Source: Ceriagrion tenellum (taxonomy: Eukaryota > Arthropoda > Insecta > Odonata > Coenagrionidae). Taken from it: 64,000 bases of DNA. The stretch lies in NCBI GenBank assembly GCA_963169105.1, contig OY720638.1, positions 8,914,749 to 8,978,748 on the forward strand. The letters are read 5' to 3'. Shown piece by piece: positions 47,194 through 58,857 of the stretch (its first letter is position 1; every line of letters starts with the position of its first letter). A model generated the notes under the pieces. It searched no databases. It was not told the DNA's origin and saw only the letters and a list, made by a program, of their open reading frames with translations. Position numbers and translations under genes: made by a program.

Positions 47194-50100
47194 TGACCCG
47201 GTGCATCAGTACACCGCATATACTTCCTAGTGGTGGGTCGCGGGCAACGGTATGCTGGCTCTCAAGGTAGTCCTTTCAGAAGGGATCCTAGCTTGAGCAG
47301 AATAGTGAAAGCGGGCCTAGGGTATTACTATGATTTGGTTTCTCTTGTGGCATACTGGCGAAAATGTGCCAAAACTGACCGGTAGAGCGCCGTAACCGTT
47401 AGCAGGGAAAGCTGCACGTGGTGCGGGTACTGCAAAGGCTGGTAACCTTGCATACTCTATTATTATTTACTCATAACAGTCACAGAGTAGCCTCGGACGG
47501 CCGAAGCCACGATGGGTGGCGGAAGCTGAATAAGGTTGGCCCATCAAGATACAGATATAGTACGACCTAGACTATTGGCATTTGGAATGAGAGAGGAGTA
47601 TATGGAAAGGAGCATGAGTTGTAGAATGAAATAAAAGTGAGATGAATAGATGTTTTGTGTGTATGTGAAACTAAGCGCAAGGGGCGGTATGTAGTTACTA
47701 TAGATGGGAAAGATCTGGCATTGTGGTCAGGACTTGACGATAATATACACGGTAGTCAAAGTGTAGGACTCATTCTTAATGAGAGAGCTAAGTTACTAGT
47801 AAGGAAGTACGAGTAAATATCCCCTAGATTGCTCTGGGATCGCATGAAAATAGGTTTTAGGAGAGTTGTAATTGTGGCGTGCTACGCACAAAAGGATGGA
47901 GAGAATGACAGTGTAAAAGACGAGTTTTGAGAAAAACTGAGAAAGGTTTTGGATGAATGTGACCCTGGTGAGAGAATAATTTTACTAGGTGACATGAGTG
48001 GGTGGGTTGGTGTGAGGCGGGATGCATGTGAGAGAGTGGTTGGGCCATTTGGTGACCCTCGAGTGAATGATAATAGTGAAAACTTGGTGAGTGTGTGCTT
48101 GGAAAAAGGATTGCTTGTGTCGAATACATAGTTTGAACATAAGAGAATACATATGTATACTTGGCAAAGGGGCGATTGTAAAAGCATGATTGATTTCATT
48201 GTATATGATGAGATTTTGAGGAAGTTAGTGTGGGACACGAGAGTGATGAGGGTGCTGAATGTGGAACAGACCACTATTTGGTACTCTCCAAAGTGAATCT
48301 GGACAGAAAGTGGGTGCCAAGGAAGAATGTTGCGCGTAAGCAGTTGAAAGTAAAAGGGGAGAGGTTGCTGGACGCTGAGGTAAGAATGCAGTATGGTTGC
48401 ATGCTTGAGGATGCTCTATCCTTTTGGAGAGGAGAGGTTGCTAGAAAGCTTGAAGCAGAAAAAATGGGACGAGTATATCAGAAACGAGAATGTGTGTGAT
48501 GCGTGGGATAGTTCAAAATGAGCGATGGTAGAATGTGCTGAAAGTATATGTGGAAAAGGAGTGGTAGAAAGAATGAAAGTGGGGATCGGGTTGGTGTGGT
48601 GGCTAGAGTACTCGCCTACCAAACGGGCGGCCAGGGTTCAAATCCCTGCAGAGACGGATGTTTTTCAGAGGAACCCGATCCCTACTTGAGTGTCTTGTGG
48701 AGAACACTTCAAGTGGAGTACTCCGTCTGTTGGATGAGACGTTAAGCCGTGGTCCCCTTTCGTTAAGAGAAGGCTAATGCCGACGCCGGGTTTCTATCCA
48801 CCCTTCCTCCCCTACCTATTCCCTATGGCGCAAATGACCTTAGCAGTCGGTCGCCTCCCCAAATATCTAATCCAATATCCAATCCAAGAATGAAAGTTGA
48901 TGCTTGGTGGAATAAAGAGGTGAGAATTGCAATCAGGGAAAAGAAAGAGGCGTACAAGAATATGATTGCTGCCAAGTCTGAGGAAGAGCGTACTAAGGCA
49001 TGTTAAATTTACAGAAAAAAATGAATGAATGCAAAATCGTTGTAAAAGAGAGCAAGGAAAGAATGCGTGCGGATGAAGCTAGCAAGATGCAGAGCGATTT
49101 TGAAGGCAATGAAAAGCTGTTTTGGAAGTGGATAAAAAGAGCTATGATTGGTGAAGGCAGGGGAATGAATGCGGTAAGGAACAAAAGTGGAGAGATCGTG
49201 TGGGATGAGAGGAATATCAGGGACTTCTGGAGGGAGTATTTTGAAGAATTGTACAATAATGTTACAGGCGTTGAGGATGAGCCTTGCAGAGCAGTATGCG
49301 AGAATATGATAATGGAAAAGGAGATCAGTGAGAATGAGGTCATAACGACAATGAGAGTATTGAATAATGGGAAGGCTGCAGGCGTAGATGAGATATCCAG
49401 TGAGATGTTGAAATGTAGGTAATTTACTCATTAGTCGGCTGTGAGAACTATTTAATTTTTACTTACAGGCTTCTGTTGTTCCAATGGATTGGAAGAATGC
49501 AATCATCGTTCCATTGTACAAAGCGAAGGGAGGAAAGACCGAATATAATAATAATCGGGCCATTAGTTTATTGAGCATTCCCGGAAAAGTGTTTAGCAAA
49601 ATTTTAATCAAAAGAGTGAGAAATATTGCTTCTGACAGAATATGGGGTGTGCAGTGTGGGTTTATGCCTGGGAGAGGTTGTAGTGACTAGCTTTTCGCGC
49701 TTCAGCAAATGATAGAAAAATGTATGGGTGTCCTAAAGAAAGTGTACTGTGCGTTTGTTGATATAGAGAAGGCATACGAAAGGGTAAATAGAAAGAAGCT
49801 GTGGAATGTTTTAAGGACTATGGAGTGAATGGGCAGTTATTAAATGTTATGATGGCGATGTATGATAATAGTAAGGCAAGTGTGAGAGTTAACGGGGTTC
49901 TGAGTGATTGTTTTGAAATAAAACGGGGCTTAAAGCAAGGATGCGTGATGTCACCATGGCTGTTTAATGTATTTATGGATAAATGTGTTAGAGACGCATG
50001 TAGTGAAAATGACGGTGTTCTGATTGGAAATGTAAAAGTATGAGTTCTACTATATGCGGATGATGCTGTTTTGATCTCAGAGAGCCAAGAGGGATTACAG

Positions 50101-50306
50101 AAGCTCCTAGATAAGTGAGAATGGAATTGAGGGTAAATGCGTGCAAGGCTAAAGAAGCAGTTTTTGATAAGGAGGATAGAGAGAATAAATGTATGATGAG
50201 GGCGAATGGTGAAGTAATTGAACAAGTGGATGATTTTTTGTGCTTAGGTAAGAAGTTTACGAAAAATGGACGGATAGATGAGGAGATAGAGAGACGTGCA
50301 AATATG
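47194..50306 (+). mobile_element. LINE family 2, copy 2: leader, endonuclease and most of RT; split by a SINE
   Basis: The 5' start coincides with copy 1 (14392). Endonuclease: GIWNERGVYGKE region (about 47578), RVVIVACYA (about 47865), GDMSGW (about 47990), TDHYLVLS (about 48270). A SINE occupies 48581-48885. Then an RT N-terminal extension (VDAWWNKEV, 48900), GKAAGVDEISSEML (about 49371), VVPMDWKNAIIVPLYKAKG, SLLSIPGKVFSKIL, QCGFMPGRGCSD, FVDIEKAYERV, LKQGCVMSPWLFNVFMD, LLYADDAVLIS (about 50046, intact YADD) and IEQVDDFLCLGKKFTKNGR. Stops interrupt at about 47928 (DEF-stop, Trp in copy 1), 49688 and 50041, with frameshifts near 48150 and 50115. It ends at about 50306, 3'-truncated. Confidence 0.85.
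48581..48885 (+). mobile_element. tRNA-derived SINE, copy 4, with 12-bp target-site duplication
   Basis: AAGAATGAAAGT lies at 48569-48580 and again at 48886-48897, flanking the SINE exactly and restoring the LINE reading when removed. The head has A-box-like TGGTGTGGTGGCTAGAG and B-box GGTTCAAATCCC, with an anticodon-like stem CGCCT/GGGCG (loop ACCAAAC). The body and CCAATATCCAATCC tail follow. It is the reference copy for defining the family as about 305 bp. Confidence 0.92.
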
Positions 50307-52914
50307 TAAGTAGATTAGGCTGTCGCTTTCGATATATTGTTTTACCCTGACAAGTATAATCAATCACGTATATGTGTTTGATGGAGAATCGCCTCTGTAA
50401 ATCACCTCTGTCTTGCACCACTGATCACTCCACTAGCTCCCAATTAATCATTTATTTTATAGTGACAGAGCCCATCGACCATTTTAATAGAAGTTAATAC
50501 TAATAACTTCAAGTTCGGAAATCATTACCGTTTATTTTTTGCACCCACTCGGGAAAAGAGTTCCGATACCGAGTTATAATATTGCATATCGCTCGCCAAC
50601 CCTCATCCACTCGAGACAGGTAGAGAAGTCAATGTTAATCCAGTCTAACGAAAGAGCACGAAATTGTTTTAACGTTTCAATTTGTCGTCAATGGTTTCCA
50701 TTTCGCTTGAATCGAACTTTCTACTCACGCAATGTATTTCGGAGGAAATTGCACTGTATTCTTCAGAAATGATGATTCCGAGGCGGAGGATATTCAACCG
50801 AGTGCAACTTTGTCTGCAAGACAGTGGCCTCTTGCAGGCAAAGTTGCACTCGGGGCATACGGCGTCTAAAGACTGTGCGATCGTAACTAGTGCGCATTGA
50901 AGACCACATAGGCGGCCTTAATACTAAATCAAATACCCACCTCAATGCATAGGTGGGCTGGCAACGATGACTATTATCCCTGGGAAAATTATAAATAATT
51001 ATTTTTGGACGTTTATATCTCCTTATTAAACCACTGCATAGAAGTAAAAATTAATCATTTGAAGGCTTGCTTATTTTACAAAACGCAAGAGAAATGAAAC
51101 ATTTTCCAAAGAATTTTTTCGCAATGTGTAAACGTTTCAATTGCCGAAAAAAGACCTGTTTTCGCTGCGTCGCGGAATGTTCTACTTTCGAAATTCATAA
51201 GGTCAGAATTACTCATTACTTCAGTTTCTTTTTCAGAGCATCAATATCATGGCTCTAGCAATGAATGATATTGTTTTATAAATATTCAATTTATAGTTTG
51301 TCATTCATTATGATTAATGAAACAAAGTTATCTCAGATATTAAGACGCTTATCCCCCTAACCTGTAGCCTAGAGCAGCATGTTCAGATTGTGACTGTTTT
51401 GCAACGATCGCTTTAAAATGCGTAGGTTGTTATATTCAAAATTCCTTTGCATTTGGAGATCTTAGAGCTACCGTCGGTTACAATAAAAAATCCTCCGACC
51501 TTTACTTTTTAATTATATTTGAAGATGACTTGCATGGAGTATATGACGAATGGTTTATGCAAATATTACAAACAATATTAATTGCACGGCTTTGATTACT
51601 GACGGGTTTTTACGGCGGACATTACTGATTAGATAACTTCTGGTCTGAAATTCTTCAACTTATATTCAATAGAGTGAGTTTAAACTAAAAGTAGCTGAAA
51701 TCAGCTGACAGCCGTTGGTTTTAAGTAGCTATAGTGTATCTATTGATTTTAATTTGTAGATTATAGAGTAGCTGCGACATCTTTTGAGGAAGAATTTTAC
51801 GGAAGCCACGTAGCTAAAATTTTGTTTCGATAAACTTTCACTAAAGTTTTTTGCTAGTTTCGTAGCTATAAGCAATCTAGATACAAATTTTCTGGTACAT
51901 TACCCTACCCTGAATACAATGACATAAATTATTGACTGTTTACAATTTCCAATCAGTTTGCTTTCGCGTACTACCCAGGCGAGGAATGCCACAATAATGC
52001 TGAATTGAAATAACACTGTTCATTTACACGTACCTATTTTAATTATATAAATAGTCGATAGTTTTCCTAGAGAACTTACTACTTTGGACACGACAGCGAC
52101 AAATGAGGGTGCTCTAGAGGCCATTCATCGAGATTTTATATCCACAAATTAATGCACTGTTTAGATGAATAGTAATTCAAGAAAATTATGGTGCCATGGA
52201 TAATATACTTGAATTACCTTAAGTTAAAAAGACAATATCCATCTTTAATCTTTTTAATCGGAAAAGATATGTCACAGCAAATACAAAAATACTTTTAAAA
52301 TATTTTTCCAAGGAATTTAACGGAAATAATTGCATCAACATTCGTAATCAACGTTTGGAATGTAATTCTCACTTGAAGCACTAAGAAAAGTTATTTTCCT
52401 CCGATGAGTAGTAAAATAATTGCATAAATATATAATGCCACAATTGGGTTGAGAAAGAACCTTTGCAATTCTCTTGCCTTGATTTCCTGCCACTCATTCT
52501 GAAACTGGAAGATGTAGCAACAAGTATTGGAGGGATCTGCCTCTGCACAATTTCATATTACTACTTCATATCTTCTGGGATTTGATTTCATGTACTTATC
52601 TACCAGAGCGTCCCTCATGTGGTCGAAAAAAGTAATTTTAACGAACGCATTACGTATATCCCAAAATTTGGTCCATTACCATTTTAGTAGTTCGATGGCA
52701 TAAATCAGCCTTATGAAATAGAATTAACCCATGATCAAGTTGGTTTGATATTCTGACGTTGTCGCTGAATTGAGGAATTATGCGAGCTATCGGAGAAGTC
52801 TATTAAATAAAAAGGACTTTGTAGCATTTGGTGGTTATTTCCTTTTCACTTATTTATCCTCGCTGCCCATGGAAATTAATGTTCTCCAGAAGGTAGTTTA
52901 ACATGATACTAACC
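50307..52914. other. AT-rich intergenic DNA with one near-perfect hairpin
   Basis: Apart from the hairpin at 50798-50853 no feature is supported. Confidence 0.4.
50798..50853. repeat. 24-bp-arm hairpin
   Basis: Arms 50798-50821 (starts CCGAGTGCAACTTTG) and 50830-50853 are reverse complements with one difference that would be a G-U pair in RNA; the loop is 8 nt. The size resembles a short small-RNA precursor, but a real pre-miRNA usually has longer imperfect arms and a larger loop, so a cruciform or relic element is equally possible. Confidence 0.75.
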
Positions 52915-53330
52915 TTGGTTCATAGCTATTACCCAGTAGGATCACGATTCGTTTAGAGCTTTTTAGTTGCAGTTGAGTTCCGGGAATAAAGGAGGCACTA
53001 GGAAAAGATATGCGATTCGATGAGAAGTCTTGACTCCTGGTGACTTTCCTATTTATTTATTGCTAGGTTTTAGATGAACTCAACATAGTTGCAAACGAGA
53101 CTCACTGCTTCACCGAAGCAATTATGAAACAGAGCTAGCCGACTGACTCTAGGGCACCTTATATATCACTTGAGTCTTCCAGAAATTTCTCTAATGATGA
53201 CGTGGAAGGCTCACGAAGTTTCGAGAACTGATGAAGGTGGCGACGGGCACGGTAGTGGGTGGAAGCTGGAAGGAGGATTGTCCGCTCTCGAGGCTGCAGT
53301 CAAGTGACGTCTTCGTGGCTTCGCCACACC
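52915..53330 (-). repeat. Probable LTR of the Ty3/gypsy element
   Basis: Located directly downstream (minus strand) of the integrase tail. On the minus strand a TATA-like GATATATAAGG (about 53167-53157) is followed ~100 nt later by AATAAATAAATAGG (about 53062-53048), the promoter-to-polyA layout of an LTR. No second copy lies in the window to fix the borders, which are approximate. Confidence 0.42.
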
Positions 53331-53360
53331 AGCGCCTCGCGCAGAAAAGGAGCTACAGCT

Positions 53361-53880
53361 TCAGCGGAAGGCGAAATCGAACACTCCGACCTGCACGGGT
53401 AGTGTAGTCGCCGGTGGCGTGAATGGTGCGGGTGGTTCTATCTGGGTCTGCGGCAGGGATGTAGAACCTGGGGGTGGTGGTGGTGAAGTATTCGGGGCGG
53501 TTTTGGTGGACACTGCGTTTGTTGCGACAGTGTGCGCCGGCTTTACTCGATCCACGCCGGCCCGTACCTCGCAGCCGCGAAGAAGCAGGGTGGCAGTCTT
53601 GTCATTACGTAGGAGCGCGGGGTGAGGGCCGGAGGGCAGTGGCCGGAAGGCACCAAGCACGGTGTCATCGCGAAAGAAGACGTGAGAGTACGTGGCTAGG
53701 TCCTTGACAACAAAGACGCCAGGCTGAGTATACCCCGATGTGGGCTGAGGTCGAAGCCGCGAAATCTATTGGCGAAGTCTGGCGACGAAGTTTGCGGCGT
53801 AGTCCTCTCGATCGGTCATCAGGGGGACTTGAGATCGTCTCTGAGGGAGGTACGGATCCGGTTCAGTCAGTCAGTGAGGA
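53361..53880 (-). pseudogene. C-terminal tail of a Ty3/gypsy integrase
   Basis: Minus-strand frames give DYAANFVARLRQ, then GVFVVKDLATYSHVFFRDDT and GAFRPLPSGPHPALLRNDKT, ending VRAGVDRVKPAHTV (about 53535). This matches the conserved end of gypsy-type integrases in insects (a DF-x-A-x-L block; HVF-R-D-x-V; PL-x-P-Y-x-GP; VS-x-DR-x-KPA), with the usual PPY degraded. One frame change lies near 53780. The rest of pol is missing upstream. A ~60-codon proline-rich tail follows to the stop at 53361. Confidence 0.72.
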
Positions 53881-55149
53881 ACCACTCGACGAGCTAGTGC
53901 CGGAGGAGTGAAGCGAGTGAGATTCGGTAGCTTGAGGAGTTCAATTTGCTGCGAAGCGGCTTTGGTTTGCTCTGAATGTCTGGGACGCACCATCTGGGTC
54001 AGCTTTGATTCAGTACATTCAATGCAGCATCGTCAATCACTTTTTTGCTTTCTTATGGTCTTTTGTTTCCTCATTGCGTGTCTTCGTCGGTTTTTGTTTC
54101 TCCGCGCGCTTCAGGATCGTCTTTTGTTCCCTTAGTCCCAAGCCTCGCCACCACGAGGTGATAGTGGATGAGAGGGTGGAGGACGTGTGGGGAGAATTGG
54201 TCTTAGTGTTGGTCTTAGTGGATCCAGGACGACGGCCGGCGGGGGTTGTCCACTCACCAGGGGTATCGATCAGAACCGGCCGTTGGGATACCGGCAGGTT
54301 CTTTGGAAAGGTCCCGGTACTGGATTTGACATCTGGGTTAACCTTCAAAACCCGGGTGGCAGGGGGTGGGAAGGGCAGAGAAAAAACGGGAAGGTAAGGG
54401 CCATGAGAGAGAGGAGGGGGAGGACTGTCCATGAACAGATTCACGGACATCAAGGGAGGGATGTAGATGGGTGACCTGCTAGGAGAAGAGACTGAGGGGG
54501 GTGCCACCCAGATCGGCTCGAATGCAGTAATTCGGGCGTTAGGTGTGGGATGGCCGTTGTTGGTGATGGTCGGCGTACTGGTTTGGGCCACCGGTGTCGG
54601 GTCACTGGCGGGTCCGGAATGGTTTGTTGGTGACATCGGTGAAAGGCGCTCGAAGTTGGGCGACGCCACTGCACCGGACTGAGCATTGGGAGAGCGGACT
54701 GATGTGGTGGAGGGGGGAGAATGGGGAGGTCAGGGCCGCGAAATCTGCATCCGCGGCAGGCGGGAGGGGCGAGATCGCCAAGGGGGCCTTCCCCTCGGAC
54801 TCGTCACTGGGTGCAACGACGGGTGTGGGGAGGGTTCACCCACATCTATCCGGGGAGCCCTCGGTGAGGAGGCATCCGAGTCGGTTCTCGATGATGCTGC
54901 CCATTGGGGGATAAGGGGTCGCAGGTTGGGGAGTCCGGCTTGGACAGCTGCGTGGGGCCAGGTCCTCACGCTTCCCGAGCTCAACCGTCCGTTCCACACC
55001 TATGTGGGAATTCCAGGCAACCTGAGTTGTGCCATCGCTATATCTGGCCCCCGGCCGAGTCCGTGAGGCGTAACTCGGCCCCGTGAAGCGGTTTTCCGTA
55101 ACGCCTGTCGGGTTGTGAGGCGACCAAAATTAACCGGTCCTGTTAATGG
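53881..55149 (-). other. GC-rich block with proline/serine-rich open frame, unassigned
   Basis: A 210-codon minus-strand frame (54669-54037, open further upstream) is very rich in Pro, Ser and Thr, ends in a basic tail (KRAEKQKPTKTRNEE) and has no zinc knuckle. It could be the gag-like N-terminus of the gypsy element with most of pol deleted, or ORF1 of a LINE, or chance in GC-rich DNA. No domain is recognised. GC-rich frames on both strands continue to about 55100. Confidence 0.35.
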
Positions 55150-57660
55150 GGAAATGCTCCCTTTGCAGGTGGGGGAATGTCGATAGGCGGCATGCCGCTC
55201 GGCGGCGGAAATTACATCGCCACCGTCAGAGAGGGCATACCACATAACTGCATTACCACTGAGAATGAAGCTGTCCTGGCCAGGGTCAACATTAGAAGGA
55301 GAAAACTATTAATGTGTGTCATTTATTCCAGGCCCAGTATAGATCTACCGCTGAAGGACCTTGGCCACATTTTAGCCACGTGTTCCTCAGCAATCATTCT
55401 GGGTAACTTCAACGCCCGAAACACCACCTTCAGGGACGAGGCGACGAACGCTAAAGGAAGAGTTCTACAAACCTACTTATTGCAAAATACCCTTACCCGC
55501 CTGGACATTCCGCCGCTTACTTTTTTGGGCAACGGGTGTTTATTCCCTGACCACTCCCTCGTGACCGGAAACCTCATGGCACTCTTGGATGATGTGATGG
55601 TGGACGATTGCATCACCTCAGACCACACACCCTTCTCCTTCCCATTCTAGCTCGTAGACCCTCTCCCCAGGTTGACAATCGCTCGCTCTGATTACCAAAA
55701 CGGCTGACTGGGACGCCTTCAACCGGACAATAGAAGAAAAAACAGAAGATATTGGACCCGTTGATACAACTGACCAAGTGACAAGGCCACTCCACACCAT
55801 TAAATAGGCATTTCGTGAAGCAGCCGTCACTATTCCGACAAATACAATCGATACGAAGAAGCCACCACTACCCAGAGATGTGGTACAAATGATTAAGAAC
55901 AAGAGTTTATTATACTGGGAATGGATTTGGACCAGGACTCCGGAAGTAAAGACAGAATGGAACCGGATGAATGCCCTCATCAGAATTAAGATTATTTTTC
56001 AGAAGGAGAGTTGGGAAAACGTGTGGAAGAACCTGGATTACAGGGATGGCGGAGCTTTCTGGAGAAAGTTCAAAATATTGACAGAAGAACTCACGGTAAA
56101 AACATGCCCAATAGTCGGCAATGATGGACTGCCAATCTCCAATGTAGGGAAAGCTGATGAATTCCGGAGAGTCCAGTCAGATATATACACCCCAGCTGAA
56201 GACTCGCGCTTTGTCGAAGAAAAGAAAATCGAATGCGCACGAGCGGTACAAACGGTGGTGTAGCTCCTCCAGCCCCTGAGGACCCCCATCGGAATTCCAG
56301 CAGGAGGACGACCCAGTATTACAGCCAATTTCAATGGTTGAAATGGAGGACTGTATGCCGTGGAAGAAGAAGGCACCGGGCGATAGGATAACTACGCTTC
56401 ACGTTAAAAAGGCTCCCGCCTGCTTACCGCTTCTGATGGTCATCTTCAATGCTCTGCTATGTATAATTACCCAGAGTCATGGAAATGAATCACCATGGTA
56501 ATGATACCTAACCCGGGAAAATACAACAAAAAAACAGAGAAATACTGGCCCAGAAGCCTCACTAGCACCAAAGGAAAGTGGTTCCAATGAATACTAACTA
56601 GACGGATGAGCACCGTGTTCGAAGCCAATGGTGTCCCGCCCCAGCATCTATATGGCTTTTGATCACGTAGATGCACCACCGACCCCCTGACAATCCTCAC
56701 CAGCACCGCCATAGAACAGGATCAGGTATGCAGCTGCACTGTTCCTGGACATAGAAAGAGTATTCGACGGTATATGGAATTATGGGCTGATGTGTAAACT
56801 GGCAAAAATACCGGGAGTAGGTCCAAACTTGCTGCGCATCATAAACTGCTTCATCAGGGACAGAAACTCAAGAGTAACAATGGCCTCTCAGCACTCTGCA
56901 CTCTTCTCCCACAGAGCAGGTATCCCCCAAGGCACCGAATTATCCCCCGTTTACTGTTTACCCTGTATTGCTATGACATGCCGACAGACGACAGAAGAAG
57001 GGGTGCGGTCACACAATGTCAATATGCAGACAATACTGTGATATGGTGCGCAGGGAATTCTGCCCAAACGGCCACGAATAACTTCCAGAAAATGGCTACA
57101 AGAGTGGAAAAATTGTTCACCATTTGGAGAATGCGTCCCAACACCAATAAATTCCAACTCCTCATTCCGTTGGGGAGCAGGCACAATGGATATAGGATCA
57201 AACTCTTGGACCAATGGATTTAGGACTCTGAAACAACTAAATACCTAGGGGTACTAATAGACCGGCACTTCACCTACAGGAAACACGTGAGGAACTTGGT
57301 CGCACGGTGTAGCCGGCGTAGCAATCTGTTCAGGGCAATCCAGGCCGGGGGGCGAGCAGTCTCGGCGAGGTGTGGCCTGCTCCTATACAAGTCGTTTATA
57401 CGGCCCGTCATGGGGTTCACCGCTGTCCATTCTCCCGTTTCGACAGGCATTTAAGTCGTACGCCACCCTGGAGCGGAGGATTCTTCAGCAGACCTTCCAC
57501 CTGCACGCGTTATTCCGTTCCCGCACGGTTTACGATATCACTAATTTTGAACCTATTCTCCACAGAATATGCCGCCTACGCTTCAACGGGACGAGGAGGA
57601 TTGCTGCAAACAACCTGAAGCATCAACGGGAGGGGGTAGTGGTCTCTCTCCGAATAAGCC
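55150..57660 (+). mobile_element. Jockey-like non-LTR retrotransposon, ORF2 remnants
   Basis: The endonuclease is 5'-truncated: GGGNYIATVREGIPHN (about 55200), LMCVIYSRPS, ILGNFNARNTTF (about 55395; usual form GDFNAR) and SDHTPF (about 55620). RT remnants in shifting frames include SLTSTKGKWFQ (about 56550), a PQG-like block near 56920, and QCQYADNTVIWCAGN (about 57016), where the second catalytic Asp of YADD is Asn. Then TKYLGVLIDRHFTYRKHV (about 57238) and YKSFIRPVMGFTAV. More than five frame changes and stops: not functional. ORF1 was not identified with confidence. Family features (GDFNA/SDH endonuclease plus KYLGV and RPV-like tail) are those of Jockey-group LINEs. Confidence 0.8.
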
Positions 57661-57711
57661 CTTAAAACAAATTCTCTCCAAAATTACGAGTGAGATATTG
57701 ATGTAGATCGA

Positions 57712-58396
57712 ACACAGCGGAGGGCAGCTAGATTTGCAAGAAATTGTTACGATAAACATGGCAGTGTTACTAATTTGTTGAGGGAATTAGGTTGGGAACC
57801 TGTATGCGATCGAAGGGAAAAATATAGATTAGATCTTTAACGAAAGTTTGATGCACACTATTTTTTGCCGGACGTTCAACATATTTTTCTAGAGCCAAGC
57901 TATTATGGTAGAAACGATCATTGGCATAAGATTAAGGAAATAGACTGCAGAACCGATATATTTAAAATGCCAATTTTTCCACTTACGATAAGGGATCATA
58001 ATAGTTGCGATAGATCAGTTCTAGGATACTGAATACGGTAAATAGGGTTTTTCAGTTGTGTTAAATATCTTAACATGATTATTAGCTACTAACCTCGCAT
58101 GTGATCTCCGGCCTGATATAGCTCTTGCATGATTTGGTACCTTGTAGTGCCTATCGCATTAATTGTACTAAACAGTAGTTCTTTCTTGAGTAGTGAACTG
58201 CATGGCAGCATGTTCTTCGACGTATCACCCTCCTAGCTTACCGGTGTCCTGACTGCTTTTGGCCTGCGCCTGGCATCCGGGGGAATAATGTACGCGGCTC
58301 TGATTAAAACTGGGATGAGTGCTGCATGCCTGGTGTGGAATCACCCCGTGCCACACACCCTATAGGTGGCTTGCACAGTATTTCGTAGATGTAGAT
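57712..58396 (+). mobile_element. CR1-like LINE, RT C-terminal tail and 3' end
   Basis: Encodes QRRAARFARNCYDKHGSV, LLRELGWEPVCDRREKYRLD, a stop, then RKFDAHYFLPDVQHIF and DCRTDIFKMPIFP. This is the same protein region as in the ATCTAC-tail family, but a different family by sequence. The 3' tail (CCGTGCCACACACCC, GGTGGCTTGCACAG, TTTCGTAGATGTAGA) closes at about 58396. It abuts the Jockey-like element with a ~50-bp junction. Confidence 0.78.
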
Positions 58397-58403
58397 TTGT
58401 AGG

Positions 58404-58857
58404 CATTCGATTTTTCAAACGAAATTGGGTGAGAAATCACTTCTTTGATTTTGGCAAAACAATATAATTTCAAAGAGCATACAAATTATAAACATTTTCA
58501 CATCAAAAAACGGAATCTTACTTTTCCTTCAACAATTATCTTCCAAAAACAGTTTTATTCTTGGTTTTTATGGGAATCGATCCATAGATATGAGACATTT
58601 CACGTGCCTGTTGCGCGTACATCACAAGCAAACTGCTTTAACTTCTAAAAGCTAACTTCCTTGTCTGTTATCGTAGTAGTGCAATCAGTATTAATAATTT
58701 TATGTGAATTCAACATTTAATTATTAGTTGAAGGAAAATCATGATTCTGTTTTATGATGTAGTGAAAACGATTACTCTTGGTACGCTTTTTAAAATTGCG
58801 TTGTACTGTCAAAATCAAGGAAGTGATCTCACCCAATTTCGTTTGGAAAACCGAATA
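58404..58857. mobile_element. 455-bp MITE with ~77-bp inverted termini
   Basis: 58404-58480 and 58781-58857 are reverse complements (core AAACGAAATTGGGTGAGA and GATTTTG) with mismatches and a 2-bp indel. The interior has no coding frame. No clear target duplication; the left end lies 8 bp from the CR1-like tail. Confidence 0.75.
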
